Program-made: the position numbers and the translations under genes
The notes under the pieces: generated by a model
What the model was told of the DNA's origin: nothing
The model's input: the letters and a program-made list of their open reading frames with translations, nothing else
Databases searched by the model: none
NCBI GenBank assembly: GCA_030704615.1
Contig: CM060733.1
Coordinates: forward strand, 29,078,001-29,142,000
DNA: 64,000 bases
DNA from: Takakia lepidozioides
Lineage: Eukaryota; Streptophyta; Takakiopsida; Takakiales; Takakiaceae
Direction: 5' to 3'
Part shown: positions 47,011 to 57,843 of the stretch, piece after piece
How the letters are laid out: every line of letters starts with the position of its first letter
How positions within the stretch are numbered: position 1 is the stretch's first letter

Positions 47011-47089
47011 GGAACTCACTGAAGTCTTGCATTATGAGGATCAAAACTGCTTTGCAGCTTACTTGCACGAGGCCTTGACCCTTAGGCAA

Positions 47090-47195
47090 TCCCCAGAGCA
47101 GCAGTAGCTTTTGGGCTGCTTTTTTACTTTGTGTTTTTCATTTTGTCCCATAAGCTCTTTGAGCTTTCCGCAGATGTAATAAAGTACCATTTTGT
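47090..47195 (-). mobile_element. Short repeat shared with the intron of DNAAF1
   Basis: The minus-strand sequence CTGCGGAAAGCTCAAAGAGC, with an AAGCAGCCCAAA phrase beyond it, matches 59,775-59,850 (+). It is probably a piece of one LINE family's 3' region. An AATAAAG lies on the plus strand near 47,178. Confidence 0.4.
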
Positions 47196-47842
47196 TTCAT
47201 TTCATTTTGTTTCATTGCATGTCTTTTATCGTTTGTGCATTTCTAATGCATGATTAGTTCTCTTGTATGGCATTACTAGTCGACTCACTACAAACACCAA
47301 AACTCCAAAGCATGAATCACTATGAATGATTGTTCAAGTAATTTCGAGCACTTCATGTAAAGTAGTAAAGCAGTGGTTGCGCCAACTTCCGCAGTCGCAA
47401 TTGCCACTTGGGCATGTAGCACTGCAAGTTATGTGGTGTACTACCACGTGGCGCCCCGCGCCCGTGGCCGTGGCAGCAGTGCTGCTCGTCGTGGCGCCGC
47501 CACGTTGGTCCACATCGTCGTCCACGTCCGCGTCCATGTGTCACCGCGCTTCGGTGAGTCGGTCCACTCATCCGGAGGGAAAAGTCAAAATCAGCCCAAA
47601 AGGTCAGACACACGGGCGGCCCGCCTGGTTACGCCACGTGGTTCTTCAGCATTAATCGCATTAATCGTTGAGCAGTTGTTTGTGCGTCTGCGTTCTTTAC
47701 CACTCCAATCATTGGATGTCCAACCCAACTACCACGTCTGTTGTAACTAGTCATTTGTAACTTCCAGTCGATCCCAGTTTTTTGACTTTTACGACTCAAA
47801 ATGAGTCGTTACCCCAGTGGTAAATGACACGAATGCTTCTAG

Positions 47843-49027
47843 TTGTGTGAGCACCGCTCCAAGCCCCAGCATGCTCCAATCCGTATGCAACTGAAAGGGA
47901 CGCCCCCTGATAGGTCGTCTCAGGATAGGCGCCGAGGTCAACCTCGCCTTGAGCTCTTGAAAAGCTCGTTCATGCTCATCTTCCCACTGCCACTCCTGGT
48001 CCACCTTGGTTAGCTTGGTTAGAGCCTTTGCAATGGCATTAAATCCCTTGACAAACCGTCTATAATAGTTTGCCAACCCCATGAAAGCTCGAACTCGGCT
48101 CACATCCGTGGGGCGTGGAATTTGTGCAATGGCCTCTACCTTAGTCTGCTGTACCCCCAATCCTCCAAGATATATCATGTGACCCAGATACTCAATCTGG
48201 TTGTGGAAAAACTTGCACTTCCCCGGATGCAACTTCAATCCGTGCGCTCTCAAGCGCTCCAATACCACCTGAAGGTGTCTCTCATGCTCCTCTACCGTAA
48301 CACTAAAGATGATGATGTCATCTATGTAGCACCGAGCAAAGTCCACCCCTGCTAGAATCCTATCCATGACTCTCTGAAACTTTGCAGGAGCATTCTTAAG
48401 CCCAAATGGTAAGAACCGCCACTGATATAGGCAATCCTTGTCGTGCTCATTGATCCCCCAGAATGTCGTCTTCGGCTTGTCCGCCTCCTTGATTGGCAAC
48501 TGGTGATATCCGGATCGTAAATCCAAAGTGCTAAAGACCTTAGCATGCCCGATGGCATCAAAGATCTCATCTGGTGTTGGCATGGCATACTTATTGGACT
48601 TGGTCTGATGATTTACAAGCCGGTAATCACTGCACATACGTCTCTCCGGCCAATTGCCATAGACATCCTTCTTGGCTGGCATCACTGTGGCTGAAGCATA
48701 CTCTCCACTAGAGAGCTCCACCAAACCTGCCTCCCAGAGATCTTGAGTCCTCATCTGAATCAAAGACCTCTCCATGTCACTGTATCTATAGGGTCTCCGA
48801 AAGATTGGCGTGTCAGTGGCCAACTCAATACGGATCTCTTGACCCTTCAGTGCTCCCAAGTCCTTCAAACTGAAGGCAAATCAATTCTTGTAAGCCCTCA
48901 GGAACCGCCGTATACGTCGTCTCTCTCCTCCGGTGACAATGGGTCCAATGTCAGATTCCCAATTGTCCTCCGTAACTGCAACCTTAAGTCCAGTGGGCTT
49001 AGAGGTAGAGGACGCGTCCAGTGGTTG
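47843..49027 (-). pseudogene. Ty3/gypsy reverse transcriptase
   Basis: From the stop at 48,869-48,890 the frame is open for 345 codons: YRYSDMERSLI, SATVMPAKKD (fingers), RMCSDYRLVN, STLDLRSGYHQLPI (motif A), FLPFGLKNAPAKFQ (motif B), CYIDDIIIFS (catalytic YIDD), YLGHMI and ANYYRRFVKGF (thumb). It then runs into the RNase H start QLHTDWS at the insertion edge (47,843). It shares the frame of the methyltransferase upstream; the interval holds two stops consistent with CAG-to-TAG and CGA-to-TGA changes. All RT catalytic residues are intact. Confidence 0.9.
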
Positions 49028-50650
49028 CTATGTTGCAACCTCTTGAGTAGTACTCCCTACCTGCTCAGTCAGTGACAAGGCCTCATCCTGCCCCATCATC
49101 TTATCCTCAAGGACTTCCTCCACCTGAGAAAAATCCCCAACCTCATCTATCACCGCCACCTTGGCTGCCAACTCCCTCTGAACCTCGAGCACCTCCCACG
49201 TGTGCCATGGATGCCTGCACCCCGTGGTCCTCACATGCTCGCCCCCACTCACTGCCTGTACCGTCTCAGTAGGCAGAGAGACCATCGAGGGAAGTGTACT
49301 CCGCACTTTGCGTTGCTCAGCCATAGCCAAGCTGATAATCCAGGTCAAGCAATTGAGATCCATTGCTTGCCCCAACACCTGACGACGTGATGCCTCAGAA
49401 AGAGACGACACCGCCGTGGTACTAGTGGTAAAACCCATTGCCCGCTCACGCTCGTCAGCATTAGGCTCCACTAACTGCTGCAACTGAGCATCCCACAGGA
49501 GGCCAGGTCCACTATCCCGGAAAGCATGCGATCCTGGGAAGCTGAGCAGTGTAGGTAATGCTGCTCGTGGTTGACCCACCTTGTTGACCACTGCCAAAGG
49601 CGAACGGTCATCGTGTCTCACACGCTGAGACTGCCTCCATGTGTCCAAAATGATATCCACTGTGAGATGTGCTGGCCACTGCACCCCATCAAATGCACAC
49701 TTGAGTAGTGCGGGTGGCATCAAGTTAGTCCACCATAGCCGTGGACGATGAGCCCGTGACCCCATTGTAGTTGCATCTAGCAACACTGCTGACCCAAGCC
49801 ACGACCGGACTTGATGCACACTGGCCATCACCCTGGCCCAAGAATCGCCCATCAGTGGCACATTCTCCAAGATGTATGCTGGAGATACAGCTTGATGAAG
49901 CTGCAAGTGGCGCAAAACCCGCACCATCTCCCAAAATAGACCTGACCTCGAGTCTCGCAATCCATTGCCATGCCCGGCTGATGAATGCCCTTGGCAGGGC
50001 CAACCTACCACTACCAGATCAATGGAGCCAACCCACTCCAAATCTTGCGCCCCCAGCTGATATCCACGAATTGCAGACACCGGCAACAACTCAGGATACC
50101 GCTACACCAACTGAGCAACATGGCGAAGTGAAACGCGTCATTCAGTCTCATCCCTCTCCACATACAGGTAACGCCAAACTCGTACACCTGCCTGTAACAC
50201 AGCAGCCAATCCGGTGCTGATCCCGCCAAACAAGTCCAGAAGACAAATGCCTTCATCCGGATACTGCCACACAATAGGTGTGGTGTCCAATGGAGACAAC
50301 TGAGGTGGTCTTGGTGCAATCCCCGCACTCTCCTCCTCTCATGACGGTACAAAAGCCTCCACCCAGGCTTGTTGCACCCGTCGATCAGCATCCCGCTGCA
50401 AATCCTTGCTCGTGCCCCACGATGGAGTCTGAGCAACCATGGTAGGCAACTCCGCCATACCATACATGTCATCCTGCTCTTCCGGAGGTGGCATATCCTC
50501 TGAATGAGCGTTGCCCTCAAGCAACTCTCCAGGCCAACTCACTGCCGCTGTGAATGCTGCTAGTGTCGGCATCTTGCCTCGCTGGGAACCGCAACTCCTC
50601 CTATGAACGTCACAGGGAGCTGCACGCGCCGGCCCTCCCCTGACTGCCAT
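49028..50650 (-). pseudogene. DNMT3-like cytosine-C5 DNA methyltransferase inside the retrotransposon polyprotein
   Basis: It would transfer a methyl group from S-adenosylmethionine to C5 of cytosine. Motifs in order: I, LLDLFGGISTGLAAVLQAG (LDLFGG at 50,222-50,239), then YLYVERD; IV, DLVVVGWPCQGHSSAG with the Pro-Cys nucleophile; VI, AYILENVP; VIII, GSRAHRPRLWWTNL; and a C-terminal ERERAMGF...RRQVLGQAMD segment of IX/X type. The AHRPRLWW phrase and short target-recognition region resemble DNMT3/DRM rather than DNMT1. Stops are TGA (50,336-50,338 and 50,138-50,140) and TAG (50,102-50,104). The frame continues past TAG near 49,028 into RT, so this is a polyprotein domain, not a separate gene. 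The catalytic Cys is present. Confidence 0.85.
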
Positions 50651-52101
50651 GCAGGCCTATAGGAAGCTGACTCCTCCCAAAAATCTAGGGTGAAGCCCAT
50701 GGGGTACAACACTGCCCCACCAACCAGGACATCGTACGAGACCGCGTCTGTCACAATGGCCTTGGCTCTCATCACTGAGCCATCTGTAGGATGATCCAGC
50801 TGTAGTCTGATAGCCAGCTCACGCCGTGTCATGCCCCGAGTCTGCTCTGATCCTCCCAGAGACGTCTGTATCTGGAAAGGACAAGGCTCCATATCCGCCT
50901 CCGTGAGGCCCAAGCCTGCAATAGCAGCTCTGCCCAGCATCAATGGCTGAGCTCCTGAGTCCAACAAGACCCGTAGTGGCCGGTACCTCTTGCCTGCCGA
51001 TCCACTCAAACAGAAAATGCCATCTTGGTTGTCCAACATGACAACTCCAGGTATCACCATGGCGCGCTCAATGGCTGGCCTAGCTGGCAGCTCCATCAAC
51101 CTGGCAGCTGCAGCTTGCCATGGCGCCGCCGTGGTAGTCTTGACCCTCAAATCCGAGGATCCCTCCGGCACTACACCTCCCACTATCTCCGCAGAAGATG
51201 AAGTAACCTCCCCACTCTCACAGAGTGTAGCTGCGAGCCTGAACACCTCAGCTGGTCTTACCCCCGGCGTTGCAATCATGGTAGCCGAGAACAATGGAGC
51301 CTGGCACATAGATGTGGCCACTCCTAGCAGCACACTAGCTGCCGTAGCCTTGGCAACACCAGGTAGTGGTGCTACCCATGTAACTCTCCCCAATGGCATA
51401 GTAACCTCTGCCTCGGTAACAGTCGGGCGAGAGCTAGGTGCCATGGATGGCGTCGACACTGTCTCCGCCAATGTGAATGACTGAGGAAGCCTAGCCTGAC
51501 GGCTTGCCTCCCCACACTGTGGATCCAACTCCACCTCTGCACCTCGTGGCTCAGGAACTCGTGCTGCTCCTCGAGTCACGGCTGCAGCAGACTCCACCTG
51601 CACTAGTGGTAGTGCTGCTCCGCACATGAATCCCATGCCTCCCATATCTCCTCCCTCAGGAGCAGGAGGTGGACCATCCGGCCTTGGAGCCGGTACCACC
51701 TGAGCTGTAGCCATGGCAGCGAGCCTCTGCTCTAGCTGCTGAAACCGGTTGGTCATGGCTTGGTCAACACCCTGATCTCCGCGTCCTTGGCCATGTTGAG
51801 CTTGCCATTGGCCTGCACCTCGTGCCTGGCCACCTCTCCCTCTCTGGGCTGCTCCACCTCGCCCCCGGCCACCATTGTTCCCTTGGAATTGGCCTGGGCG
51901 CAACTCAGGATGCAAACCATAACACTGGGCCTCTCCGTGCCCGTGCTTGCCACAATGCCCACACTGCAACTGTGCAGGCTGTGCATGTGCCGGCCCTTTG
52001 CCTCCCTCTGAGCAATCCTTCTTGACATGGGGTCCTCCACATGTCCAGCACACCACATCCGCCCGTTGTTGGCCAGCAAATGAAGGAAGAGATCCCTGCA
52101 T
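50560..52101 (-). CDS. Gag C-terminus with zinc knuckles, and retropepsin
   Basis: This 513-residue frame begins with two knuckles, CWTCGGPHVKKDC (one residue shorter than standard) and CGHCGKHGHGEAQC. A Gln/Gly/Arg-rich stretch and a long Ala/Thr/Pro-rich linker follow. Then comes an aspartic protease with VLLDSGAQPLMLGRAAIAGL (DSG catalytic triad) and VSYDVLVGGAVLYPMGF in the flap/C-terminal area (about 50,950-50,680). It overlaps the next frame by 91 bases (50,560-50,650) in the -1 register, either a programmed shift site or decay. Confidence 0.8.
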   Translation of the reverse strand: MQGSLPSFAGQQRADVVCWTCGGPHVKKDCSEGGKGPAHAQPAQLQCGHCGKHGHGEAQCYGLHPELRPGQFQGNNGGRGRGGAAQRGRGGQARGAGQWQAQHGQGRGDQGVDQAMTNRFQQLEQRLAAMATAQVVPAPRPDGPPPAPEGGDMGGMGFMCGAALPLVQVESAAAVTRGAARVPEPRGAEVELDPQCGEASRQARLPQSFTLAETVSTPSMAPSSRPTVTEAEVTMPLGRVTWVAPLPGVAKATAASVLLGVATSMCQAPLFSATMIATPGVRPAEVFRLAATLCESGEVTSSSAEIVGGVVPEGSSDLRVKTTTAAPWQAAAARLMELPARPAIERAMVIPGVVMLDNQDGIFCLSGSAGKRYRPLRVLLDSGAQPLMLGRAAIAGLGLTEADMEPCPFQIQTSLGGSEQTRGMTRRELAIRLQLDHPTDGSVMRAKAIVTDAVSYDVLVGGAVLYPMGFTLDFWEESASYRPAWQSGEGRRVQLPVTFIGGVAVPSEARCRH

Positions 52102-52107
52102 CTGAGG

Positions 52108-53164
52108 TCATCTCTGCCCTTCCCTGAACTTCACCTGAGCCCCCTTGTTGCCTTGAGCACGTTGAGGTAGTGGTTGGCTGGGAGCACCACTACCCCGTGG
52201 TGTCTCCTTAGCAAATCCCACCATGACCACTCGTTCCTCCACCAAGTTGAGCTCTATCCGCTCTGCCAGCAAAAACACATTTGCTAAGGTGGGTTGGGCC
52301 GCTTGTAGGAGAGTTGCATCTCGCACCCTTCTCGTCAGCTCCTTGTCCAATATCCCATACCAGAATTAGATTGCCTGAGCTTCCGTAACCCCTTGGGTTA
52401 CATTTATCAAGCGCCTCATGCGAGTGAAAAGCCTCCTTCAAGCTCTCGGTCGGTTTCCGTTGGAACTCTTGCAAGCTCCGCAACTTCTCTGTCCTCACCC
52501 CTTAGTAGTTCTCTCTCAACTCTTCGAAGAACTCCACAACAGGGTTGAAGGCAGGCACGGGTACTAGTGTTGGTGTGGTAGTGGCTTGGGTGGACGTCGT
52601 AACTATTGTACCACCAGTCCCACTAGTCCCACTGCTGCTTGCTGAAGCTGCCGGTGCAGCGGCAGGTGTAGCCACTGCCCTCGTGGCTCTAGTGCCCCTA
52701 GTGATGGAGACATAGTCGAGTGACCAGTATATCCTCCACTCCTTGATCTCAACCTCATGCCCCCGCCTGAACTCATGGTAATCATCCATAGGCGGCCCCT
52801 CAAGGTGCTGAAACAGCCCCTTCCATGCCATGAAAGGCGTAAATAGTTGTGGATTGCGCATTTGCTGCAAATCACACCAACTATCAAATTCTTGGATAAA
52901 ATCATCCAACTTGATGGTGCCCACCGCCCCAGAGTACCTTCGTGGCCCCTTGGTAGCTCCATACATCTCCTCCATTGTGTCCCACAACAATGACAAGGAA
53001 ACAACTTGCACCGCCGGTATGAGTTCTCCTGATTCACAATCCGAATCAGAACCTTCCGTAGAAGACACAGGAGGTGAAGGTGGCCTAAACCGCACACCTC
53101 GTCTTGTGTACCCACTAGTATTGCTAGTGCTCGAACCGGCACTGTCCCCAGCAACTAGTGGCAC
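52108..53164 (-). pseudogene. Ty3/gypsy Gag, N-terminal part
   Basis: Three overlapping frames (53,164-52,502; 52,498-52,208; 52,350-52,108) read as one Gag: DDFIQEFDSWCDLQQMRNPQ, FMAWKGLFQHLEGPPMDDYH, then ELTRRVRDATLLQAAQPTLA and FLLAERIELNLVEERV. The last pattern is usual before the zinc knuckles. Frameshifts near 52,350 and stops between the pieces break it. Confidence 0.65.
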
Positions 53165-53170
53165 CTCCGT

Positions 53171-55950
53171 GTTGACAAATTGTCATTCAATCGGTTATGA
53201 ACATGTCCCTAACCCTCTCCACAAGGTAACCGGGTAGAGAACCTGTTGCGGCTTATGGTTTGGAATACTAGGTTCCTAACATAGCCTACACCTGTACCTG
53301 CATCCACCGCAAGCACTCCTATGGTTGGCTGGTCATCACCTCCAACCTCACCATAAGAGAAACAATGATGGTCTGGCTGGTCATCACCCCAGCCTCACCA
53401 TTGACAGCATGCTCTAGGACTGGCCGGTGATCAAATCCGGACCAATCACCTATAAAAACAAGCGCCCACATAAAACTAGCATGGCGCACAGTCAAGCATG
53501 CAGGTATGGAGGGGATCCAAACACAAGAAATCAGAACGACAACTCCCCCACACCAAAAACAACTCCACGGTGTTGCTCCTACAAAGACATCCCAGCCCAA
53601 ACCCGGACTGACTCTTGCCGCCACCTACGGAAAGGTCTTGGCCTAATGAGAGGGTGGAAACTACGAGGAAGAGAAGCTAAAGCAATGCCTAACCCCAGCA
53701 TGCCCTCATCCCAACACTCTTCCTCTCCTCTCTTCCCTCACTTGCATGACCATGGGAATATCATGAAAGATACTCCTCAAACGCCCTCCACGAGCTTCAA
53801 AATTCGGCCTTCAAGACCACATGCCAGTCCTTAGGCAGTCCACCAGTGCCTCCACGAGTCAGCACAGGCTGTCCACAGGTCAACACGGGCCACCACAGAC
53901 CAGCACAGGCCCACACAGCTCACTGGTCACAGCCTGTCACAGCCCATCACAACCCCAAAGGCCACAGGCATAGCCTGTCACAGCCCTACAGAGGTCACAG
54001 GGTCACAGCCCCAAAGGCCACAGCCCCTCACAGCCCCTCACAGCCCCACAGGCCACAAGGCACAGCCTGTCACAGCCCCTCACAGCCCGTCATAGCCCCA
54101 CAGGCCACATGGCACAGCCTGTCACAGCCCTACACAGGTCACAGGGGTCACAGCCCCACAGGCCACTGGGCACAACTTGTCACAGCCCGCCACAGCCTGT
54201 CACAGCCCCTCACAGCCCCACAGGCCACAGGGCACAGCCCACCACAGCCTGTCACAGCCCATCACAGCCCGTCACAGCCCCACAGGGCACAGCCTGTCAC
54301 AGCCCTACACAGGTCATAGGGGTCACAGCCCCAAAGGCCACAACCTGTCACAGCCCTACACAGGTCAGAGGGGTCATAGCCCCAAAGGCCACAGCCTGTC
54401 ATAGCCCTACACAGGTCACAGGGGTCACAGCCACAACCTGTCATAGGTCAGAGGGGTCACAGGGCTCAGGGCATAGCCTGTCACAGCCCGCCACAGCCTG
54501 TCACTTCAAGAACCGTGCTCTATCTAGGCTTGAGGTTGAAACCCCAACTAAGAACACGCTCTACAAGTGTCGGACTGTCACATAAGAGCAGATCAGCCCC
54601 TTACCTTCTCTTCTAGTTCTCTAAAGCTTGAAAACAAAAGCCCAATGGACTGAAGGCATGCTCCACACATGCCCCACTCTTACCACAAGAGAATCAGCCC
54701 CTTTGCTTCCTTTCTTGCACCCACCAACCTGAAAATACAAGCTTCAGTGGGCTGGAAGCATGCTCCACACATGCCCTACAGGGAAACCAGCCCCTTCCTT
54801 CCTTTCTTGCACTCCCAAACTTGAAAGTACAAGTCTTCAACAGGCCGAAAGCATGCTCCACACATGCAGTGCCCTCACATAAGGGAAGTCAGCCCTTCCC
54901 TCTTCCTTGCTTGCCCTCCAAGCTTGAAGATGGAAGCTTCAGTGAGCTGAATACATGCTCCACACATGCAACCTCTTCACACAAGAGGTATCAGCCCCCT
55001 ATCTTGGCTCTTTGATGCTCTCTAAGACAAGACTAAGCACTCCACAGCCTTTGCCAAGCTCCTGAAACCCTAAGGCTTACATTTCCAGCCACAAGACACT
55101 CCTCTTGTGGTGCAAGAGCTCTTCTTCCAAGCTCTGAAACCCTAGGTGCACATTCCATGGCCTTGCCGCATCTCTTAGCTCCTATTCCAGCCCTACTCTT
55201 GCCATGACAAGAGCCCTCTCAATGCTGAAGCTCGAGATTGAAACCCACTCTCAACATACTCCACAAAGTGCACTGATTTGCCCCAAGCCAAATCAGCCCT
55301 TTGGCTTGGTCTTGCAATCCTTCACACAATGAAAGCTCGCATTCCCAAGTCCAATTCTCAGCTTTGCCACCAAAGCCACTATAACCTGCTCTTGACTGGT
55401 CCTCTTCCCAATCGTGCTTGCTCATGCATGTACACAATCTGAAACCATCAAGGTGCTCTGGAATTACCTGCAGCATGGTGCTTTCATCTCTGAAGCTGAA
55501 GATCGAATGCCAAGGTCTATCACCTCGTAACCCACATCGCCTCCGCTTCTAACAACCAAGAGCTCCACGGTGCTCCTTGCATAACAACCTGGTTTCTCTC
55601 ATTCTCAAGCAAAAACCACAAGTGCTACAACTAACTCGTATCTGGCACTCACAGATACGAGCTCATCTTTCTCAAGTGATAAATAAGAAGAATACAAGCA
55701 CAAGCTCATGCGAGCTCACAAAGCTGAAGCATAAACTCATGCATATATAACCTCATCACTCAAATACAAGTCAAGCCAAGTGCACCCCACGCCATGGGGA
55801 ATCCACACTACGGCGCCATAGCTAGGCGCGGTGAGGCTCAACTCAAGAAAGATGAGCCTCCCGCGCTTGCCGTGAAGATAACCACTCCAGGGCCTAAATC
55901 TGCCTTGACCCCTGGATTGACACTTGGGCCAATCCCAAATGTTAATATGT
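53171..55950. repeat. Leader/LTR region with two satellite blocks
   Basis: Block one (53,850-54,510) is built from imperfect repeats of CACAGCCTGTCACAGCCC and CTACACAGGTCACAGGGGTC. Block two (54,580-55,010) has four ~100-bp units ending in GCATGCTCCACACATGC. The rest (to 55,950) has no recognisable gene. Lying upstream of the minus-strand gag, it could be the long leader or 5' LTR, but no matching copy was found at the other end of the element. Confidence 0.6.
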
Positions 55951-55969
55951 AAAAATTAGCTATTTCCTA

Positions 55970-57843
55970 GCTAGTTTCACACTAATGGTAAAATAACTTG
56001 ACAACACGCACATTGTAGGCCCTGCCTCAAAGGTACTTTCAGCTTACTATCATTTTGTCACCCAACTCTCTGCCGTGGGCCTTTCAGTGCAAATTCGCAA
56101 ATGTGCGGTGTGGTCTCCGTCCGGTCTCTCTACAGATTTTGTTTTCCCTGCTCACTTCATTGCTCCGCCCAATGGCATTAGAATCCTGGGAGTCTCTTTT
56201 GGCACCTCCCAATTCACAACGTCCTTCTTGGAAGATGCACTCTACCAGGATGCCACCCACGCCGATCTCCTTCTTAGGCTCGGAGATGTACAGGTAGCAT
56301 ATGAAATCTTAACCAAATGTTTCCTTCAGCGTCCCTCATATCTCTTGCGCACTGTTCCACCCAGCCCAGATTTCTTACACCTCTTCTCTGGGTTTGATAC
56401 TACCATGATGACTATCTTCGGGAGATTGTTAGGACCAGGAGCTCTGGAGGGTGCTCAGGGACTTTTGCCACGACAGCAAGCCACCCTGCCCGTCTCTTCT
56501 GGTGGTGTGGGTCTTTTGTCCACTGTCACTACTGCCCCGTTAGCTTTCCTCGGCAGTTGGGCGTTGGTGGCGCCAGCCCTCGCTTCACGATTTCTCTGTG
56601 ACCATCATCCCATCCTTATGGACGTCGTTGCACATGTCGACAGTGGCATTTTACCCTTCCAGCAGCATCTCCGCTCTGCACGAGATCTTCTTCTGGCACC
56701 GGCGCGAGCATGTCTACCACCATTTAAGCAGTTGGTTACTCAAGGCCTCGACCATCTTCAGGAGTCCATTTCCGAGCACGTGCACCGTCATTCTTTTTCC
56801 GGCATGCTCTCAAGTGCTTCTTCTGAGTTGCATCGAGCCCGAATTCTATCATGCGCAAGACCCGGAGCAGGGGCATGGTTGGCAGCACGACCCACTATCG
56901 CACATTTTCGCCCTTATTTTCATTACTGCGCTCCGCCTTCAACTCGGTTTGCCTCATCCTTCGGCATTGGGCCTTCAGCGCTGCGTCTGTCTTCAGCCCA
57001 TCGATGACCTTGTCATCCATCTCCTCCGTTGTCCATGTGGTGGTGAACGCACTGCGTCTCATGATATGGTTCGCGATGCGGTGGCATCTATTGCTCGGGA
57101 GGCACGGTATCATGTATTGCGTGAGCAACCACATGTACGACCCACGCTCACGTCCCACTCTATACGCCGCCGTGTTGACATCGTCCTATCTAGAGATGGT
57201 TTACGTACCCTAGTGGATGTCGTTCTCGCCGACCCCACTCGAGCGGATCTGCTATCTCGCGCAGCTACCACACCAGGCACGACAGCCACTGTAGCAGCTC
57301 AGGCCAAAGAGCGCGACTACAACGATCGTCACTTCACCGACATATTTCTTCCGCTGGCGGTCGAGATATTTGGCTCATTGCACCAGCACTTTGACAATTT
57401 CCTGCGGACATATGCACATCATGCAGCCAAGAGCGAGTCCATTGGCATCCCACATGCCTCCGTCTTTGTCGCCTATTATCGAAAGCGTGTTTCAGTTGCT
57501 TTGCAGAGAACACAAGCCATATCTATTTTGCATCGGGCTGATGTGGCTAGCTCCGCGTCATCTCATCTTCCGCCTATGCTTGACACTTTGTCTATCCCCT
57601 TGCCTGATCTGCTCCAGGCTGTTGGCTGGGAGGGTCGCTTTGCTTGAGTAGCTTACTATAGCTTCTGTTTTCGTTGCTCGTTGAGTAGCTTACTATAGCT
57701 TTTGTTTTCTTCTCTAGCTGAGTAGCTTACTATAGTTTTTTGTTTTCTTCTCTTGTTTCTTGTTCCTCCCCCCCCTTTTTGGGAACTTCTCATCCTATGC
57801 ACGTTCACCCATTGTACATGTTGTAAATAAAGTCTTCCAGGGT
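55970..57843 (+). mobile_element. 3' half of an R2-like LINE (RT palm/thumb, zinc finger, RLE)
   Basis: The fragment begins within RT: the catalytic YLDD-type motif survives as stop-LDNTHIVGPASKV (55,994-56,030). It continues with QLSAVGLSVQIRKCAVW and GIRILGVSFG (56,070-56,210), then shifts frame near 56,900. The second frame (to 57,647) has a zinc-binding segment, CVCLQPIDDLVIHLLRCPCG, and a restriction-like endonuclease pattern, RRRVDIVLSRDG...VDVVLADP (57,165-57,240), as in R2-like elements. Three tandem ~30-bp units starting TGAGTAGCTTACTATAGCTT (57,645-57,740) and AATAAAG near 57,828 mark the 3' end. Confidence 0.65.

Larger units (their letters stand above)
28341..47838. mobile_element. 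19.5-kb segment with 13-bp terminal inverted repeats inside RNase H
   Basis: AAGCATTCGTGTC starts the insertion (28,341-28,353) and its exact complement GACACGAATGCTT ends it (47,826-47,838), precisely where the RNase H reading breaks. Flanks share CTA, a possible 3-bp duplication: CTA-T at left, CTA-G at right. Inside lie fragments of PPR, DUF2921-like and OSB-like genes, unassigned open frames and a second transposon. No transposase belonging to the outer segment was recognised, so it may be non-autonomous and gene-capturing, like Pack-type elements. The superfamily is unassigned. Confidence 0.65.
26213..53170 (-). mobile_element. Ty3/gypsy retrotransposon carrying a DNMT3-like methyltransferase and a PHD finger, split by insertion
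   Basis: Minus-strand order is gag (53,164-52,108), zinc knuckles and retropepsin (52,101-50,560), cytosine methyltransferase (50,650-49,028), RT (about 49,000-47,843), the insertion (47,838-28,341), RNase H (28,340-27,700), integrase (about 27,660-26,700) and PHD finger (26,619-26,485). Without the insertion the coding part is about 7.2 kb, normal for the class. RT-RNase H-integrase order defines Ty3/gypsy. LTRs could not be matched to each other, so the outer ends are approximate. Many in-frame stops and at least three frameshifts make this copy non-autonomous. Confidence 0.85.

Noticed and set aside
50990-51484. Plus-strand 164-codon frame
   Set aside because: It is the shadow of the Ala/Thr-rich linker of the gag-protease frame on the minus strand.
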